A DNA stretch of 64,000 bases from Pararge aegeria. Its lineage: Eukaryota; Arthropoda; Insecta; Lepidoptera; Nymphalidae. Shown one piece after another: positions 1-10,774 of the stretch (its first letter is position 1; the number at the start of each line of letters is the position of its first letter). The translations under genes were made by a program, and so were the position numbers. The stretch is from assembly GCF_905163445.1 (NCBI RefSeq), contig NC_053194.1, forward strand, positions 10,086,921 through 10,150,920, read 5' to 3'. The notes under the pieces were generated by a model that was not told where the DNA came from, did not search any database, and was given only the letters and a program-made list of their open reading frames with translations.

Positions 1-130
1 AGCTTGTATGTTTGATCAAAGGGTCGTATACAGAAGGCAGTAGTCCTAGAAAGGGCGCGTAATGTAAGGAGGTTCGTCACTCTGGAGCCCTGGCCACTTG
101 CTTGTGAATTAAAAACGCAAGCGGAGAAGT
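1..130 (+). mobile_element. possible retrotransposon C-terminal remnant at window edge
   Basis: One + frame reads QKAVVLERARNVRRFVTLEP without a stop and ends near a T/A-rich stretch. The composition is richer in G+C than the neighbourhood and the reading looks protein-like. I could not match it securely to a family. It is cut by the window start, so a longer element may lie upstream. It could also be chance. Confidence 0.2.
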
Positions 131-299
131 GGATGTTTTTTTTTATAAATTTTTAATAGTTTTGTATGAAAAAAATTAAAAGCAATAAATGTTAGAAGAA
201 TAAAATTATATGATGACAACTTACGACTCTTTAATAATCCTTACTAATACTATAAATGCTAAGGTTTTTTTGGTTATTTGTCCTTCCTTAACTCCCTAA

Positions 300-472
300 C
301 CCTAGAGTTAGTCAAATAGACGTGATTTTTGACACAGAGTAAGATGAAAGGAGAGTTGGAGAGTAACATAGGCTTTTTATCCCAGGGAAACTAACAATTC
401 CCACGGGATTTTTAAAGAAACCGTAATAACCCCAGACGAAGTACGCGGGCAATAGCTAGTAAATTATAATTG
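300..472 (+). repeat. dispersed lepidopteran repeat R, 3' part
   Basis: Contains the run TTTTTATCCCAGGGAAACTA, then CACGGGATTTTTAAAG, and ends GACGAAGTACGCGGGCAATA followed by GCTAGT. This order and ending are those of a very common lepidopteran dispersed repeat. Related ends occur on the other strand at 9873, 13463 and 31250. No coding capacity is visible. Confidence 0.6.
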
Positions 473-999
473 GAAGTACTCTGCAACCGACTACCTTAAC
501 AAACTTTGCAGCGGCGTAAATTCAAAACTAAAGTCGTTCATCACATAAATAGTTTAGTAAATGCATTCTGATGAATATTAACTGCATGCTAAGTAAGTAG
601 GTAGCATTAAGGTTTACATTCTTTACTTGTTACATGTGTACTTAAATTAAGCTAAGTATAACTAAAAGTTCTCACTACATTCCCAATAATAAATTAAAAA
701 CTTTATTAAAGTTATCTTTTCTTTTCGGAAATCTACTCCTTATAGGATTAAGTGAGGTTTATAAGATTATTATTATCAGACTCTTAGTTAGGGATAAAGA
801 TTCAGATGGTAAGTTATTCTAGGTTGTCGATATGAAAAAATTTCTTTAAAATCTATATAGATTTTAGGGGTGATTAAAGAATTTCTAGTGTTTATTGTTC
901 GACAATTTAGGCCAAAGTTTTTTGAGTAGGTACTATAATATTTCTTTTCTGGCAATAATTCGCAAAAGGTACATAGTACTTAACCAAAGATATTTAATT
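473..999. other. unassigned AT-rich DNA
   Basis: No open frame, tRNA-like box or recognisable repeat was seen. Sequence is A/T-rich with short homopolymers. Confidence 0.5.
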
Positions 1000-1495
1000 G
1001 CATATTTTTTTTATGTTTATAGACGAGCGCTTGACTGCAATCACACCTGATGGTAAGCGATGATGCAGGTGGAGTACGCTTGCCTAGAAGATGCCTATTC
1101 ACTCTTGATTTGAAGGTACTCATATTTTATGCACTAGGGAAAATGGAAGTTGGAAGGGCATTCCAGATCCAATCGGTGCGGATCAGAAACGAAGATGAAA
1201 AGCGCTTCGTATGCGTCCGCAGTATATCGACCACGTAGGGATGCAGATCCTTACGATGTCTCGCGGTTGGCGAGATCAAATAGTTCTTGAGCACACTCTC
1301 CGAAATATATCCTATAGAATACCGAAAGGCAGGCAACCGTGCGACGATGTTCCAAACTCTGAAGATTTTTATGGGCTAGGTCACCGATGAGCCTTCTACC
1401 ACGGCGATCTACCGAATCCAAGGCATCAAGCTGATACTTGGCAGAGCCATCCGATAAATGGGAACAGTACTCCATGCACGATGCATTTGTTTAAC
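1000..1495 (-). mobile_element. 3' end of a non-LTR retrotransposon (Jockey/CR1-like ORF2 C-terminus), broken
   Basis: Read on the minus strand, the frame from 1475 to 1251 gives MEYCSHLSDGSAKYQLDALD and then RRGRRLIGD and SVFYRIYFGECAQEL. This is the region after the reverse transcriptase domain that is shared by many insect non-LTR elements. Near 1280 the reading shifts frame and continues as VDILRTHTKRFSSSFLIRTD and WNALPTSIFPSA. A stop follows, then STFKSRVNRHLLGKR. Beyond the frame, rev-comp 1075-1020 is a 3' tail containing TTACCATCAGGTGTGATTGC and ending in an A-rich run. The copy is 5'-truncated, has a frameshift and a stop, and is not functional. A second copy of the same end lies at 62965-63176. 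The tail matches SINE-A tails in this window. Confidence 0.85.
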
Positions 1496-2632
1496 CCTAT
1501 GAGGTTGCGCGTGAAGCAGTCGATCCAGTTATAATTAACAGAGTTTTTATGATTGTTTTAAAAACCTCGGGGCGTGGTGGATATCCGCTGTAATACCTCT
1601 TTAGAGAGAGGACATTTAAATTCCGGGAATCTTGCTTGTAAGGCGAATCAATCCGACCGAAGCCGAGCTCAAGGCAGGCTAGTGGATGACATGCGATGAT
1701 ATTAAAGCTTGCAATAAAACACCTCCCCAACTGTACTAGGAAACAAGTTTACAATGTACGGAACGTTTGCACAGTAACTACATCTCAATTCGCGAATACA
1801 GTGGAGTATAGTGTGTTACTAAAGTAATTTGGATCTACGAGTAAGTGCATTGGTTATTCGGGTGTGAAGCGCTTTAATGTTAACCAAGTGCAATGAAAAT
1901 AAACCCGTTTTGTGTTTGACTATCCAGTCTAGCTACACAAACATTGTTTGTTTGAGTTTCAGCGAAACATTTTCTGTGACAAAATAATAATGTTGACCTT
2001 TTAACCAGCCACATAAACATACCCATTGTTAGATTTTCTGAGTTCTACTTCTCGACTCTACAATGTGTATGGATAATAACTCTGAGGGAAATTCGGGTCT
2101 TAAAAACTCACTGCAAGTTCAGGTTTCTTACCTGATTTATTTTGAGATCTTTTTATGAAAAGGTTAAATTATTTTTGATGGTCATCATCATCATTTAACC
2201 AAATTTAACGTTTTGCACAAATTTTCATACTCTACGACTAATTGTCCCGCTTATGTCCTAATATCAAATGTTTTATTGCACTTTCTAATGCGAGGTTATC
2301 ACTGCATTACCCTAGGATCAGTCCTTCGAGCTATTTACCCCACCCATCGTAATTGGACTACCTACCTACAATAATCATCATTTTACCCAGGTAAATGTTT
2401 TCAGGGGTTACCACATTCTTCAATTGTTCCGCTTATGCGCATCGACTCTTTGCAACTCGCTTGATTACATTTGTTCACCGATTGGAAAGTCTACTAATGC
2501 TGCATTGCTTTTTCTACTTTGAGGTCACCACTCCAACACGGCTATATGACAAAATGTTTAGCATCTCCCACAGATTTATCAACTCATAGGCGCACGAGTG
2601 GAAATAATATCCAAATAAAATACGGGGCCTAA
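1496..2632. other. unassigned DNA upstream of the LINE fragment
   Basis: Short open frames at 1497-1730 (minus, 77 codons) and 2395-2589 (plus, 64 codons) show no motif that I recognise. They have no neighbouring signals that would make them genes. I see no repeat boundaries here. Confidence 0.45.
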
Positions 2633-2751
2633 ACGGGGGAAAATTATCCCTATTCCCTTTTGCCGTGCTTTGGCAAGTGGACAATTAAATTTTATCACTT
2701 CTCAAGGGATATAATCAGGGGATATAATTTTTGTCTCCTGCATGGCCGTGC
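2633..2751 (+). mobile_element. detached right-end sequence of the Harbinger-like family
   Basis: Aligns along its length with the right terminal region of the 56.6-60.2 kb element (60056-60170). Shared landmarks are a TTGCCGTGCTTTGGCAAG block and AGGGGATATAATTTTTG, with TCTCCTGCATGGCCGTGC near the end. No matching left end is visible nearby, so this is a solo end or a decayed short non-autonomous copy. Confidence 0.6.
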
Positions 2752-3464
2752 AACACCTTGGGATTCAAACGCCCATAGCAATTTTAGCTCGCTGTTACTT
2801 ACTCGTAACTCGTTGAGCTTATACTAGATGTGAAATGTAAAAATGTCCTTTCAAATAGTACGTGCATTCAACGTTATATCTAACAGGTTTACTCGTACGG
2901 TAAGTTAAACTATGTAGGTAAACTGGAGCGTGTATTGTGTGGACCTGCACATGTTTACAACGTAGATACACGCTACGTCTGTTAATATTTATTGTACAAA
3001 CAAATTAATATTTACTGAATTTTAATAAATGTAATATTTAGTTTTGAGTACTTTACCTACAATTACATGTAAGTGTGAATTAATTTTACTTAGAGTGTGA
3101 ATACACATAAACCATAAAACGCTATTTTTTTTATAATTTTGGCACTTGTCATTCTGTTTTGCTATATCTTACTGTACAAGTCAAAATTCACAGAATTAAT
3201 AAAACTCATACGTATTTGTCCTTAGTTCAATTTTATTATATTTTTTTGGTCTGTCAACTAGAAACGGGAAAATTTAATTTATTTTACCCTATTATACAAA
3301 TACATAGCCTTTTAAATTTTTATTCGATCACGAGTAGACCCCGAGTTGCCCACTCAGCATACACTTCTAACCACTGAAAGCTCCCTCCCATTGACCACCC
3401 ACACATTGACAACGCATTGCATACTCATTGACAGTGATCCGTAAGTTTGACTTTATTAATTTTT
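2752..3464. other. unassigned AT-rich DNA
   Basis: The 72-codon frame at 3159-3377 is rich in Tyr, Phe, Ile and Leu codons of the kind expected by chance from A/T-rich DNA. Nothing else was recognised. Confidence 0.45.
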
Positions 3465-3775
3465 CTGCAAGTTAGCCCTTTACTGCAATCTCAACTGGTG
3501 CTAAGTAATGATAAAGGCTAAGATAGTAACGGACTACCCTGTTAGGGGATAATCTCAGTTAAATTAAACTCAGACACCTCGGTTTCTACGCAAAATCGTA
3601 CCGGAACGATAAATCGCTTGGCCGCACGTCTTTACCCGTAGCGTGATAACTAGCCACGATCGAAGCCTCCTACGAGACCAAACCAGGAAAAAATCCAGAA
3701 ATTGTAACGTTACCCTGCCGGACATCGAACTCGAGACCTCTGCTTATCAATGTCCTCAAAGTGTTGAACCAGCGT
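3465..3775 (-). mobile_element. SINE-A, near full length
   Basis: On + it begins CAAGTTAGCCCTTTACTGCA, the complement of the 3' tail. It runs through TCGGTTTCTACGC and ACCGGAACGATAAATCGCTT, and ends in the complement of a pol III B box (ACATCGAACTCGAGA). The A-box end is decayed. Older than most copies here, judging by divergence from the others. Confidence 0.75.
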
Positions 3776-4545
3776 TGAAACTTGATAATAAGTAGCCTTA
3801 TCTTTTTGCATAGTTTATCTAAGCAGATAATGCTGTTGAATGAACCGTAACCTACTGTTCGACTTGCTTTATCTAGAATAATATATATATTTATTTACCG
3901 AAATCCAGTCTTTTAATAATCTATTCTTGTAATTCTAGATAGGAGTCGACATTTTGTATTTCAACAACTGTAGAACAATGTTAATTTGTATGAAATAGAA
4001 CCGCAAGCTGTGTGCTTATCTAAAATAGGTACTCAAAGCGCGTATAAAGCGCGGCTGTAACAAGAAACGGTCAAAGTTTAACAGTTAAAGTCGCGTTAAC
4101 TGAGGGCATCCGAGTTATGACGTCATAAAAAGGGTTTCCTTTTGTTACTCCCTAAAATCTTGTAGAGTTGAAGGGGTACGAATAGCTTCATTTTGTTTGA
4201 TTAAAACTACATTTAAACTTTTAAAAATAAGAAAATAAGATATAGTACTAACATCAAATATATTTTAAATAAGTGAAATAGTGTGAGAAATGGATAGCGA
4301 AAATAGTTCGCGTTCGCTTGTTATGCAACTATGTGAAAACGCCGATTGCTCAGGAATCTGTAACGATGGTATCAAAAATCATAAGCATAGAACTGGATGT
4401 AGAGAGGCATGCGTGCCAACTTCGAGTATTAATGGAGATGGTAATGAATTGGGACACGTCATGTGATAATGCAGATTATTCGGGAATGATTTTTTTTTCA
4501 AATGCTGCTCTAGGCTAAACGTAGCTGAATGCTAGCTAAAGCTAT
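3776..4545. other. unassigned DNA with one chance frame
   Basis: The 66-codon frame at 4318-4518 has a start context preceded by GAGAAATGGATAGCGAAAA in another frame. I see no domain. No repeat family was recognised. Confidence 0.4.
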
Positions 4546-4600
4546 GCGTCGCATATCATAATATGCGACGCAAAGCTTCCTCACTCATGAGTGAAGAAGC
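4546..4600. repeat. two adjacent hairpins with 4-base loops
   Basis: First hairpin: GCGTCGCATAT (4546-4556), loop CATA, complement 4561-4571, perfect 11-bp arms. Second: GCTTCCTCACT (4575-4585), loop CATG, arm 4590-4600 with one mismatch. They are separated by three bases. No transposon ends or coding context explain them. See the findings on fold-backs. Confidence 0.85.
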
Positions 4601-5721
4601 TTCTGCGAGAGCAATACTGATCCAGAATAAAGAAGAAGAAGAAAAGTAAGCAGGTCTATGCTCAGCCAAAGTACATTAAATAGGTTTATATTTATAAGTG
4701 TTGTAATGTTAGTGTACCTAATTAATAAAGGATTTTTATGTTCCTAACCTGACCTATCTTAAACCTTTTTTATTACGAACTAAACTATAACGTATTGTAA
4801 TACGCTACCATTATACAAAACTTTCGTCGCTATCGCCTGAAGCTGAGTAAGCGTTCGTTATAAGTTTCATTGAAAGTACTCGCTTGTTTTGCGCTGCATT
4901 TGCGTTTCCTATGTTATATCAAATTATATTATAGAATAAGGAAGTAATATGGAATCCGTGATTTTATCGAAGTCTAGGTGATCTCCTTGTTTTCCTTTGA
5001 TATGAGGATCCAATAAATAATTCTACGACGGTACCTGGATTGAATTCTATTTACTCGTAATATTTATACAACTTCTATACCACAGATAGGACAGATATTC
5101 GCTTACAAGTAGCACACCTTTGATAATGTTGAAAACAGCTTTATACCTTACCTTATTATTGTGAGTCGGATGTAAATTGAACCTTAACAACGCTTTAATG
5201 TATAATATTTTTCGTTGCGTAGTTAACACACAAAACACGATGATCTGAGTGAGTGTTATGTAAGTAAGATATAACACTATTGTGAAGCCCCTATTGGGCC
5301 GATTTTAATAATTTGGGGTCGTTGGCTTCCTCTTATCGACCCAAAAGTTTGGTATCACATGAAAGATCCTTGAATTAGTGTAAATTTCAAAAGCACAAAA
5401 TTAATTTTACTTTCGTCTGTGGTGAATCTTGAAATGCGTTTTTTTTGTGAGTTCGGATGTTACACTTTATTATCGCTCCTATTGCTTTAATTTTAATAAA
5501 TGCGGTGTTAAATACTTTTCAGTTTTCCGAGTGCCTAAGAGTACGGGTTGGCACGCTTACAAATTTAAGATCCTTATTATGCCATCAGAATTTTAAACTG
5601 TTTATAGTTCTCTAGTTTTTACGTAGTTCAGATTCCTGTTAAAATGTTATGCTTTCGTAGTTTCAGCTTGTAAAACTCTTTCTTAATGTCAAAATTTGTT
5701 TTACGTAAGTTTTTGCACCAC

Positions 5722-5726
<5 letters not shown>
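4601..5726. other. unassigned AT-rich DNA
   Basis: A 76-codon minus frame at 5047-5277 has no recognisable motif. A short AAGAAGAAGAAGAAAAG run lies at 4640. Nothing else supported. Confidence 0.45.

Positions 5727-5757
<31 letters not shown>
5727..5757. repeat. (TA)n microsatellite
   Basis: About 15 uninterrupted TA units. Likely length-polymorphic. Confidence 0.95.
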
Positions 5758-5759
<2 letters not shown>

Positions 5760-5904
5760 CAACATCCCTAAGCTGTAGCTGTCTAATTCAAAGAAAAGTA
5801 CTAACTAATTTTCGTAGTTATATCGCAGACGATCTGTCATGATCCATCATAGACGATCTATGAGATCGAGCCAACCTGAGAAGTGTTTTAGGCCTTTTAG
5901 TCGG

Positions 5905-5951
5905 GGCAACCGGGAAATAGTAGGTGTATTACTTACTATTTCCCGTTTGCC
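5905..5951. repeat. fold-back hairpin, 18-bp arms
   Basis: GGCAACCGGGAAATAGTA at 5905-5922 pairs with 5934-5951 with a single mismatch across an 11-base loop. No terminal repeat of a known family was recognised at its edges. Confidence 0.8.
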
Positions 5952-6485
5952 TGGGTGTTTCACAGTGACTTACTTTTAGTAGATCAACTCACTCATTTAC
6001 TGCAAGAACGTTATATCACAAAACCAATTTCTTTTTTCCGAAAACGTGTCCAATGGTTACAAATGGGTGTGTTATCGTTGGTAATGAAAATAAAGTCTTC
6101 GAGTTTATTTCTCATTTGATATAATTTTAATAAAGCCAGAAGTGAACTGTATTTTAGACATATTGTTCAATGAAATGCGTTTTGATAAGAAGTAAGTTTA
6201 AAAATCATATTTTTTTTTACTTTTAGTAAATAAAATGTTGTTGCAGCAAATGAGCGAAATATATTTGCATTGGGAAATTCTATTCGTATTTTTTATACAT
6301 TAAACATTTCTAGTACGTGTATACCCACATGTTCCCACAGTGTTGCTCCATGATTTGCCGACAGTAAAATAATGAGCGTGTACAACCCAGTGTGCTCTAT
6401 GTTGTGGTTTTTCACTGTTGTGTTATTTATAACGAAACAGTCTTTCTTTTTGCCCTAAGGTGAGTTCGAGACAGTTAATTTAGTT

Positions 6486-6752
6486 GACGGCCGACTGGCG
6501 CAGTAGGCTATGACCCTGCTTTCTGAATCCATGGCCGTGGGTTCGATTCCCACAGCTGGAAGATGTTTGTGTGATGAACATGAATGTTTTTCAGTTTCTG
6601 GGTGTTTATCTGTATATTAAAAGTATTTATATATATTATTCATTAAAATATTCAACAGTACCCATAACACAAGCTACGCTTACTTTGGGGCTAGATGGCG
6701 ATGTGTGTATTATCGTAGTATATTTATTCATATTTATTTATTTATATAGTTG
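6486..6752 (+). mobile_element. SINE-B, full length
   Basis: tRNA-like head with A box GGCCGACTGGCGCAGTAGGC and B box GGTTCGATTCCC (pol III internal promoter), 50 bp apart. The body contains TGATGAACATGAATG and CAAGCTACGCTTACTTTGGG, then an A/T-rich tail. Other copies are at 29935, 48592, 55605 and 62098. It has no protein and would depend on a LINE. Confidence 0.9.
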
Positions 6753-6785
6753 CACGTTTAATAGCTCAATTAAATATAAAATATG

Positions 6786-6945
6786 TCTAACTATCTCGTT
6801 GTATCTGACTAGATACAACGAGGTTACGAGTTACCTCGTTGTATGTAGAGAGACTTCTCTACATACAACGAGGTAGTGGATCTCGAGTTCCTAGGTTCGA
6901 TTTTCAGGCCAAGAATTGTCAGAAATAGTGATACTAGTCTGGTGA
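6786..6945 (+). mobile_element. SINE-C-like copy whose head is rearranged into two hairpins
   Basis: A B-box-like CTAGGTTCGATTTTCAGGCC at 6890-6910 matches the SINE-C copies at 18505 and 28955. In place of one A-box region (ACCTCGTTG...) there are four alternating copies. They form hairpins 6795-6806/6811-6822 (12 bp) and 6832-6851/6856-6875 (20 bp), both perfect and both with loop GACT. Two-hairpin duplication inside a SINE head is unusual. Confidence 0.75.
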
Positions 6946-7557
6946 GAGGGGAGGAGTAAGCGACGACGAAATAACTTTCTATTTAATGTCTACACCTAAG
7001 TAAGTGATAGATGAAGATATTTGTATTTAGTGTTAAATTATCACTTGAGCCCGGAAATATAGATGTTGGCCACCTCAACATTAATGTCGATTTTCAAGTA
7101 ACATTATCTACAGAATCCCACAAATGGTAGACGCAAATTAATTAAAAAGTTACTTAATATTTCCAGTAATAAAAAAGGGTAATAAAATGTTAAAATATAC
7201 TTCAATGGAACTCATTGTACAAGGTATTTAAGAAGATTTCTTCTTTGGACAGATCAGTAAGCGTCTCTCAAATTGCTCCCCAAGGGGATGCCCGTGACTT
7301 GGACAAAAGGCTTTAATCTGGAGCGCGGCAAATTTTTAAACGCCCCCAGCAAATACTTTCTTTGTGCGGGTCAACAAAGATTAACCGTGGTTGTGTTGAG
7401 CTGAGAAATTGAATATTTTGTTAAAATATAAATGGCCGAATGGCAAAAACAAATAAATAATGTTTTACCATTTACAGATATTAGCTTCGCTTCGCTTATC
7501 CTATCTGATTCGATTTCCGGCTAAGGTAAATCTATTATTAATAATGTAAATACATAG
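6946..7557. other. unassigned DNA
   Basis: No frame over 60 codons and no recognised repeat. Confidence 0.45.
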
Positions 7558-7795
7558 TCAAAGACAAAGATATTTTTATTCAAGTAGGCCCGGCCCATAG
7601 GTGGCACTTTTGATGCGTACATAAGAATTACACGGTAGTGATATGATGGCGATAACCACATTCGTAAACTTTAAACTAAAGCTACGAGGGTTCCAAACGT
7701 AAGAAGAAGCCCTCAACAAACTTAGACGGGTGTTTTTTTTGTTATCACCATCTCACAATGTCATTTAAAATTATTAGAAGAGCATCCTGGTTACA
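7558..7795 (-). mobile_element. repeat D: LINE or SINE 3' region, minus copy
   Basis: Starts (on +) with TCAAAGACAAAGATATTTTT, the complement of a short tandem 3' tail. It continues through GGCACTTTTGATGCGTACAT, GCTACGAGGGTTCCAAACG and GTTATCACCATCTCACAATG. Copies in the other orientation are at 47752 and 50695. Tandem 5-6-base 3' tails suggest a CR1/Jockey-type retrotransposon end, but no frame was recognised. Confidence 0.7.
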
Positions 7796-7871
7796 GAAAT
7801 AATTTACACGCAAGCTTTTTTATCGATTACGTAGTCCTTTATACTATAATAGGACTTTTCTATAAGCTTTA

Positions 7872-8130
7872 CACTCATCATCATATCAACGGTCCACTAC
7901 AAAGCACGGATCTTTCCGCTTCGAGAAAAGTTTAGGCCTTAGACCACAATATGCGCCAGCCAGTGTACATTTTTTAGACTGCACACGCGTTACAGAACAT
8001 TATGGAGAACTCGTAAGGCATACAGGCTTTCAAACGACGTTTTTGTTCACCGTTAAAGCCTCCGTCCGTCTCCGTCCGTCTTACATAACTTAGAAATATT
8101 AGAGGTTCGAAACCGGCCCGATAATGTCAT
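7872..8130 (-). mobile_element. SINE-F-like repeat, diverged
   Basis: CATCATCATATCAACGGTCC at the start, then ACATTATGGAGAACTCGTAA, GGCATACAGG and a complement of a B box (GAGGTTCGAAACCGG). A small CCGTCCGTCT duplication lies inside. Diverged relative to the copy at 49237. Confidence 0.65.
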
Positions 8131-9285
8131 AAAAAACGAGGTAAAATTGTCTAAAAGCCTTCTTCTTACCCTGCATTTGCTGTCTCACAAGATCTCAGTA
8201 TAGCGCTAAATAATGCCCTTGAGTAAATGATAATGACTGAGATAAGCTGAAGAAATTTGCTACATTTACAGAAAATTTATAAATTTTGTTAAATATTTTA
8301 TATAGTACTCATCTGTAATGATAGTTTAATAATTTGGGGAATTTCTAGATAACTACTTTTTATTAACCGCTACTGACCTTCCGTGACTGTAAAATGGCAA
8401 TTTTGATGAATCTTCACGTTTCCCAAATGAAAAAAAGAATAAGTACTTTTACAAGAAATTGAAAGGCAGGAAAAGGCATTAAATAAAAAATATAGATTCA
8501 CAAATGTAGAAAATTACAATAAGCAAGTGACTATTTTACTTTTATTTATTATGAAATGTTTGTGATGCGCTAGTAAAATGTATACAAAAACTAAAAGTTC
8601 AGCACTTTTAAATGTAGTACCATCTTTGTCGGCAATTGTACTAGGTACCTACTTTAACCTAATAATACCTGATAAACATTCTATAGATGCAAACGAGGCA
8701 AAGCATCAGGATATATTTTTAACAAGTTAAAGATCTTAAATTGTATGTATGAATTACGTTGTCTAGGGTTTAAACACTTTAATTTCCATCATAAAAATAA
8801 TTATTAAGAATTTATGAATGTTAGGATAAATCAAATTATTACTTTCTTCAATTTCTTAGAATACACATTACACAGTTCTCAGTAGTACAATTCTCGAAGG
8901 GTCTCGACCCAAGATAAGTAATTAAATACGAAACTTTTATCAAACATCTAACTTGGAAGTCGTATAAGTCTGTATTACGCATTTATAAATATAGGATACG
9001 TTTGTTTAATTTGGGTTTATTTTATACACTCAATGTTATTATTCGTTCAATATACCGAATTTACTTTAATTTGTATCTTACTTCAGAAATTCTTAATGTA
9101 TACCTTGCTAAACGTCTGCACTTTATATTATTACTGCAAAATAATGTATTTCTATTTGTACCAATTTATGGTTAAGCACAGAATATAAATTGCTAATATT
9201 AATGATAGTATTCATCTTGACATAACTTTAAACATGACATGCTTTACCCGTGAGACAATATCTAAACGGACTTTTAACGAAGTTA
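8131..9285. other. unassigned AT-rich DNA
   Basis: No frame over 60 codons, no paired terminal repeats and no recognised family. Confidence 0.45.
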
Positions 9286-9361
9286 TCACCATCCCCTTAC
9301 AATTTTGTTAACATATAATATATGATAATAATAAATAAATTTTGAATTTGAATTTGAATTT
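9286..9361 (+). mobile_element. repeat D, 5'-truncated 3' end
   Basis: AACGAAGTTATCACCATCCC matches 50820-50840, and the end is a tandem (TTTGAA)n tail. Truncated retrotransposon end of about 75 bp. Confidence 0.6.
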
Positions 9362-9872
9362 AGTTGCAAAATCCATGCAGACATGAATTCGGCTATTGCT
9401 CAAGCTAAAATCTTGATATAAATCTAGACTAAAGTAATAGTCGTTTTAACTTAACTATTCTATAATAATATTAGTAGTGCAACATTTACATGTTCCACCC
9501 AAATTTGTATTGTAACACACAAGAGAGCGAACGCCAGGCAAAGTTTAAAGCTGGCCAGCGCTTCCTCAAAGTTGTCACAAGGCAAATTAACATCAAAATG
9601 CAAATCATTTAAGAAATAACGCTTTAATAGCATCAAGATATCAAAATTGCAAGGAAACAAAGCTTGCATAAACCAAAAGAGATTGCATGAGATAACATCG
9701 TGAACTTTAATTCTTGCTAAGTGGCATGAATTAATGACTACGCTTGAATGCTTCTAGCGTGAGGCTATTGTTTGGTACTTGTTTTAAATAGGTTTAGTTG
9801 TGATTCATCATAGTGTTTGATTTTTTATTGATTCCATATTTTATAAACACTGAGTAAATAAGTTGTAACTTT
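9362..9872. other. unassigned DNA with a 69-codon minus frame
   Basis: Frame 9669-9460 (minus) starts MQALFPCNFDILMLLKRYFL. It is hydrophobic at its C-terminus, but there is no recognised domain or neighbouring gene. I treat it as chance. Confidence 0.35.
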
Positions 9873-10081
9873 AACCAGCTGCTGTCCGCGTTCTTCATCC
9901 GCGTTTGTCACGGTTTTTTTCAATTCCCATGCGAACCTTTTATTTTATGGGGATAAAAAGTAGCCAATGTTGCTCTCCGTCCTTTAAAACAACTCGATGC
10001 TAAAAATCAACTTGATTGGTGGCTTAGGGCATGAATGAAAGACAAACAAGCAAATACACTTTCACATTAATAATATTAGTA
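9873..10081 (-). repeat. dispersed repeat R, minus copy
   Basis: On + it begins AACCAGCTGCTGTCCGCG, passes GGGGATAAAAAGTAGCC and ends ACATTAATAATATTAGTA. These are the two ends typical of the repeat whose 3' end is at 472. Confidence 0.65.
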
Positions 10082-10655
10082 AAGAATTAAGGATTAATAT
10101 TGGGAAGTTATAAAACAAAGTCTAAAGGTTTTGTCATTGTTACGGTAATCTCTCACGGAAATTGTGATTCACAATTGTGTCTCGCAAGTGATTTTGGGTA
10201 CCAGATCTGGTTCTGGATTTCTAAGGAGGGTTGACAGTCAGGTCACCAAAAATATGCCAAAAAGAATAATTTTGTTTTCAAGTTTCAAGAAGACATTCAT
10301 GTTGTGCCTCAAACTCAACCCAAAATAACATGGGATTAGGGCAAGAAGAAAAGACGACCTAGACTGAAAATATTCGATGTAATGGAAGAGTACCTACGAC
10401 ATGAAGAAAGAATATTGAATGAGTCGGGTACCTATTCAATATTCTTAAGAAAATTTAAAACCTTAGCCGTTGTACATATTTTGTTGAAGAATTTTAGTGT
10501 ACCATTTGTTTAACAATTTGAATTCGTCAATTAATTCCTACGTAACTGTTTTAACCTTTCTGTTTTTTTTTAGTATGTTTGCAAAAAGGTTCATTATATA
10601 CCTACTCTGAAATTGGTACATACAGAAAGTCAAATTGATATTAATAAAATTTAAT
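10082..10655. other. mostly unassigned; weak LINE tail
   Basis: AATAACATGGGATTAGGGCA at 10325 resembles the 3' tail region of RTE-type LINEs, and a related string occurs near 24740. Too short to annotate separately. Confidence 0.3.
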
Positions 10656-10774
10656 AAATGAGAAAGTTGAATCGAATTATAAATATGAATTCTGAACAAA
10701 TGAGAAAGTTGAATCGAATTATAAATATGAATTCTGAACAAATGAGAAAGTTGAATTGAATTATAAATATGAAA
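10656..10774. repeat. minisatellite, 42-bp unit, about 2.8 copies
   Basis: Units start at 10656, 10698 and 10740. The first two are identical and the third changes one base before diverging. The unit begins AAATGAGAAAGTTGAATCGA. The period is a multiple of three, so the minus strand shows a 14-residue protein repeat in an open frame (10538-10843). No other evidence makes this coding. Confidence 0.9.

Noticed and set aside
6486..6560. Functional tRNA gene
   Set aside because: A and B boxes are present, but the acceptor stem does not close and the same head is followed by the same body at several sites, so it is a SINE head.
6571..6876. 101-codon plus-strand gene
   Set aside because: Formed by the body of a SINE-B and the rearranged SINE-C hairpins.
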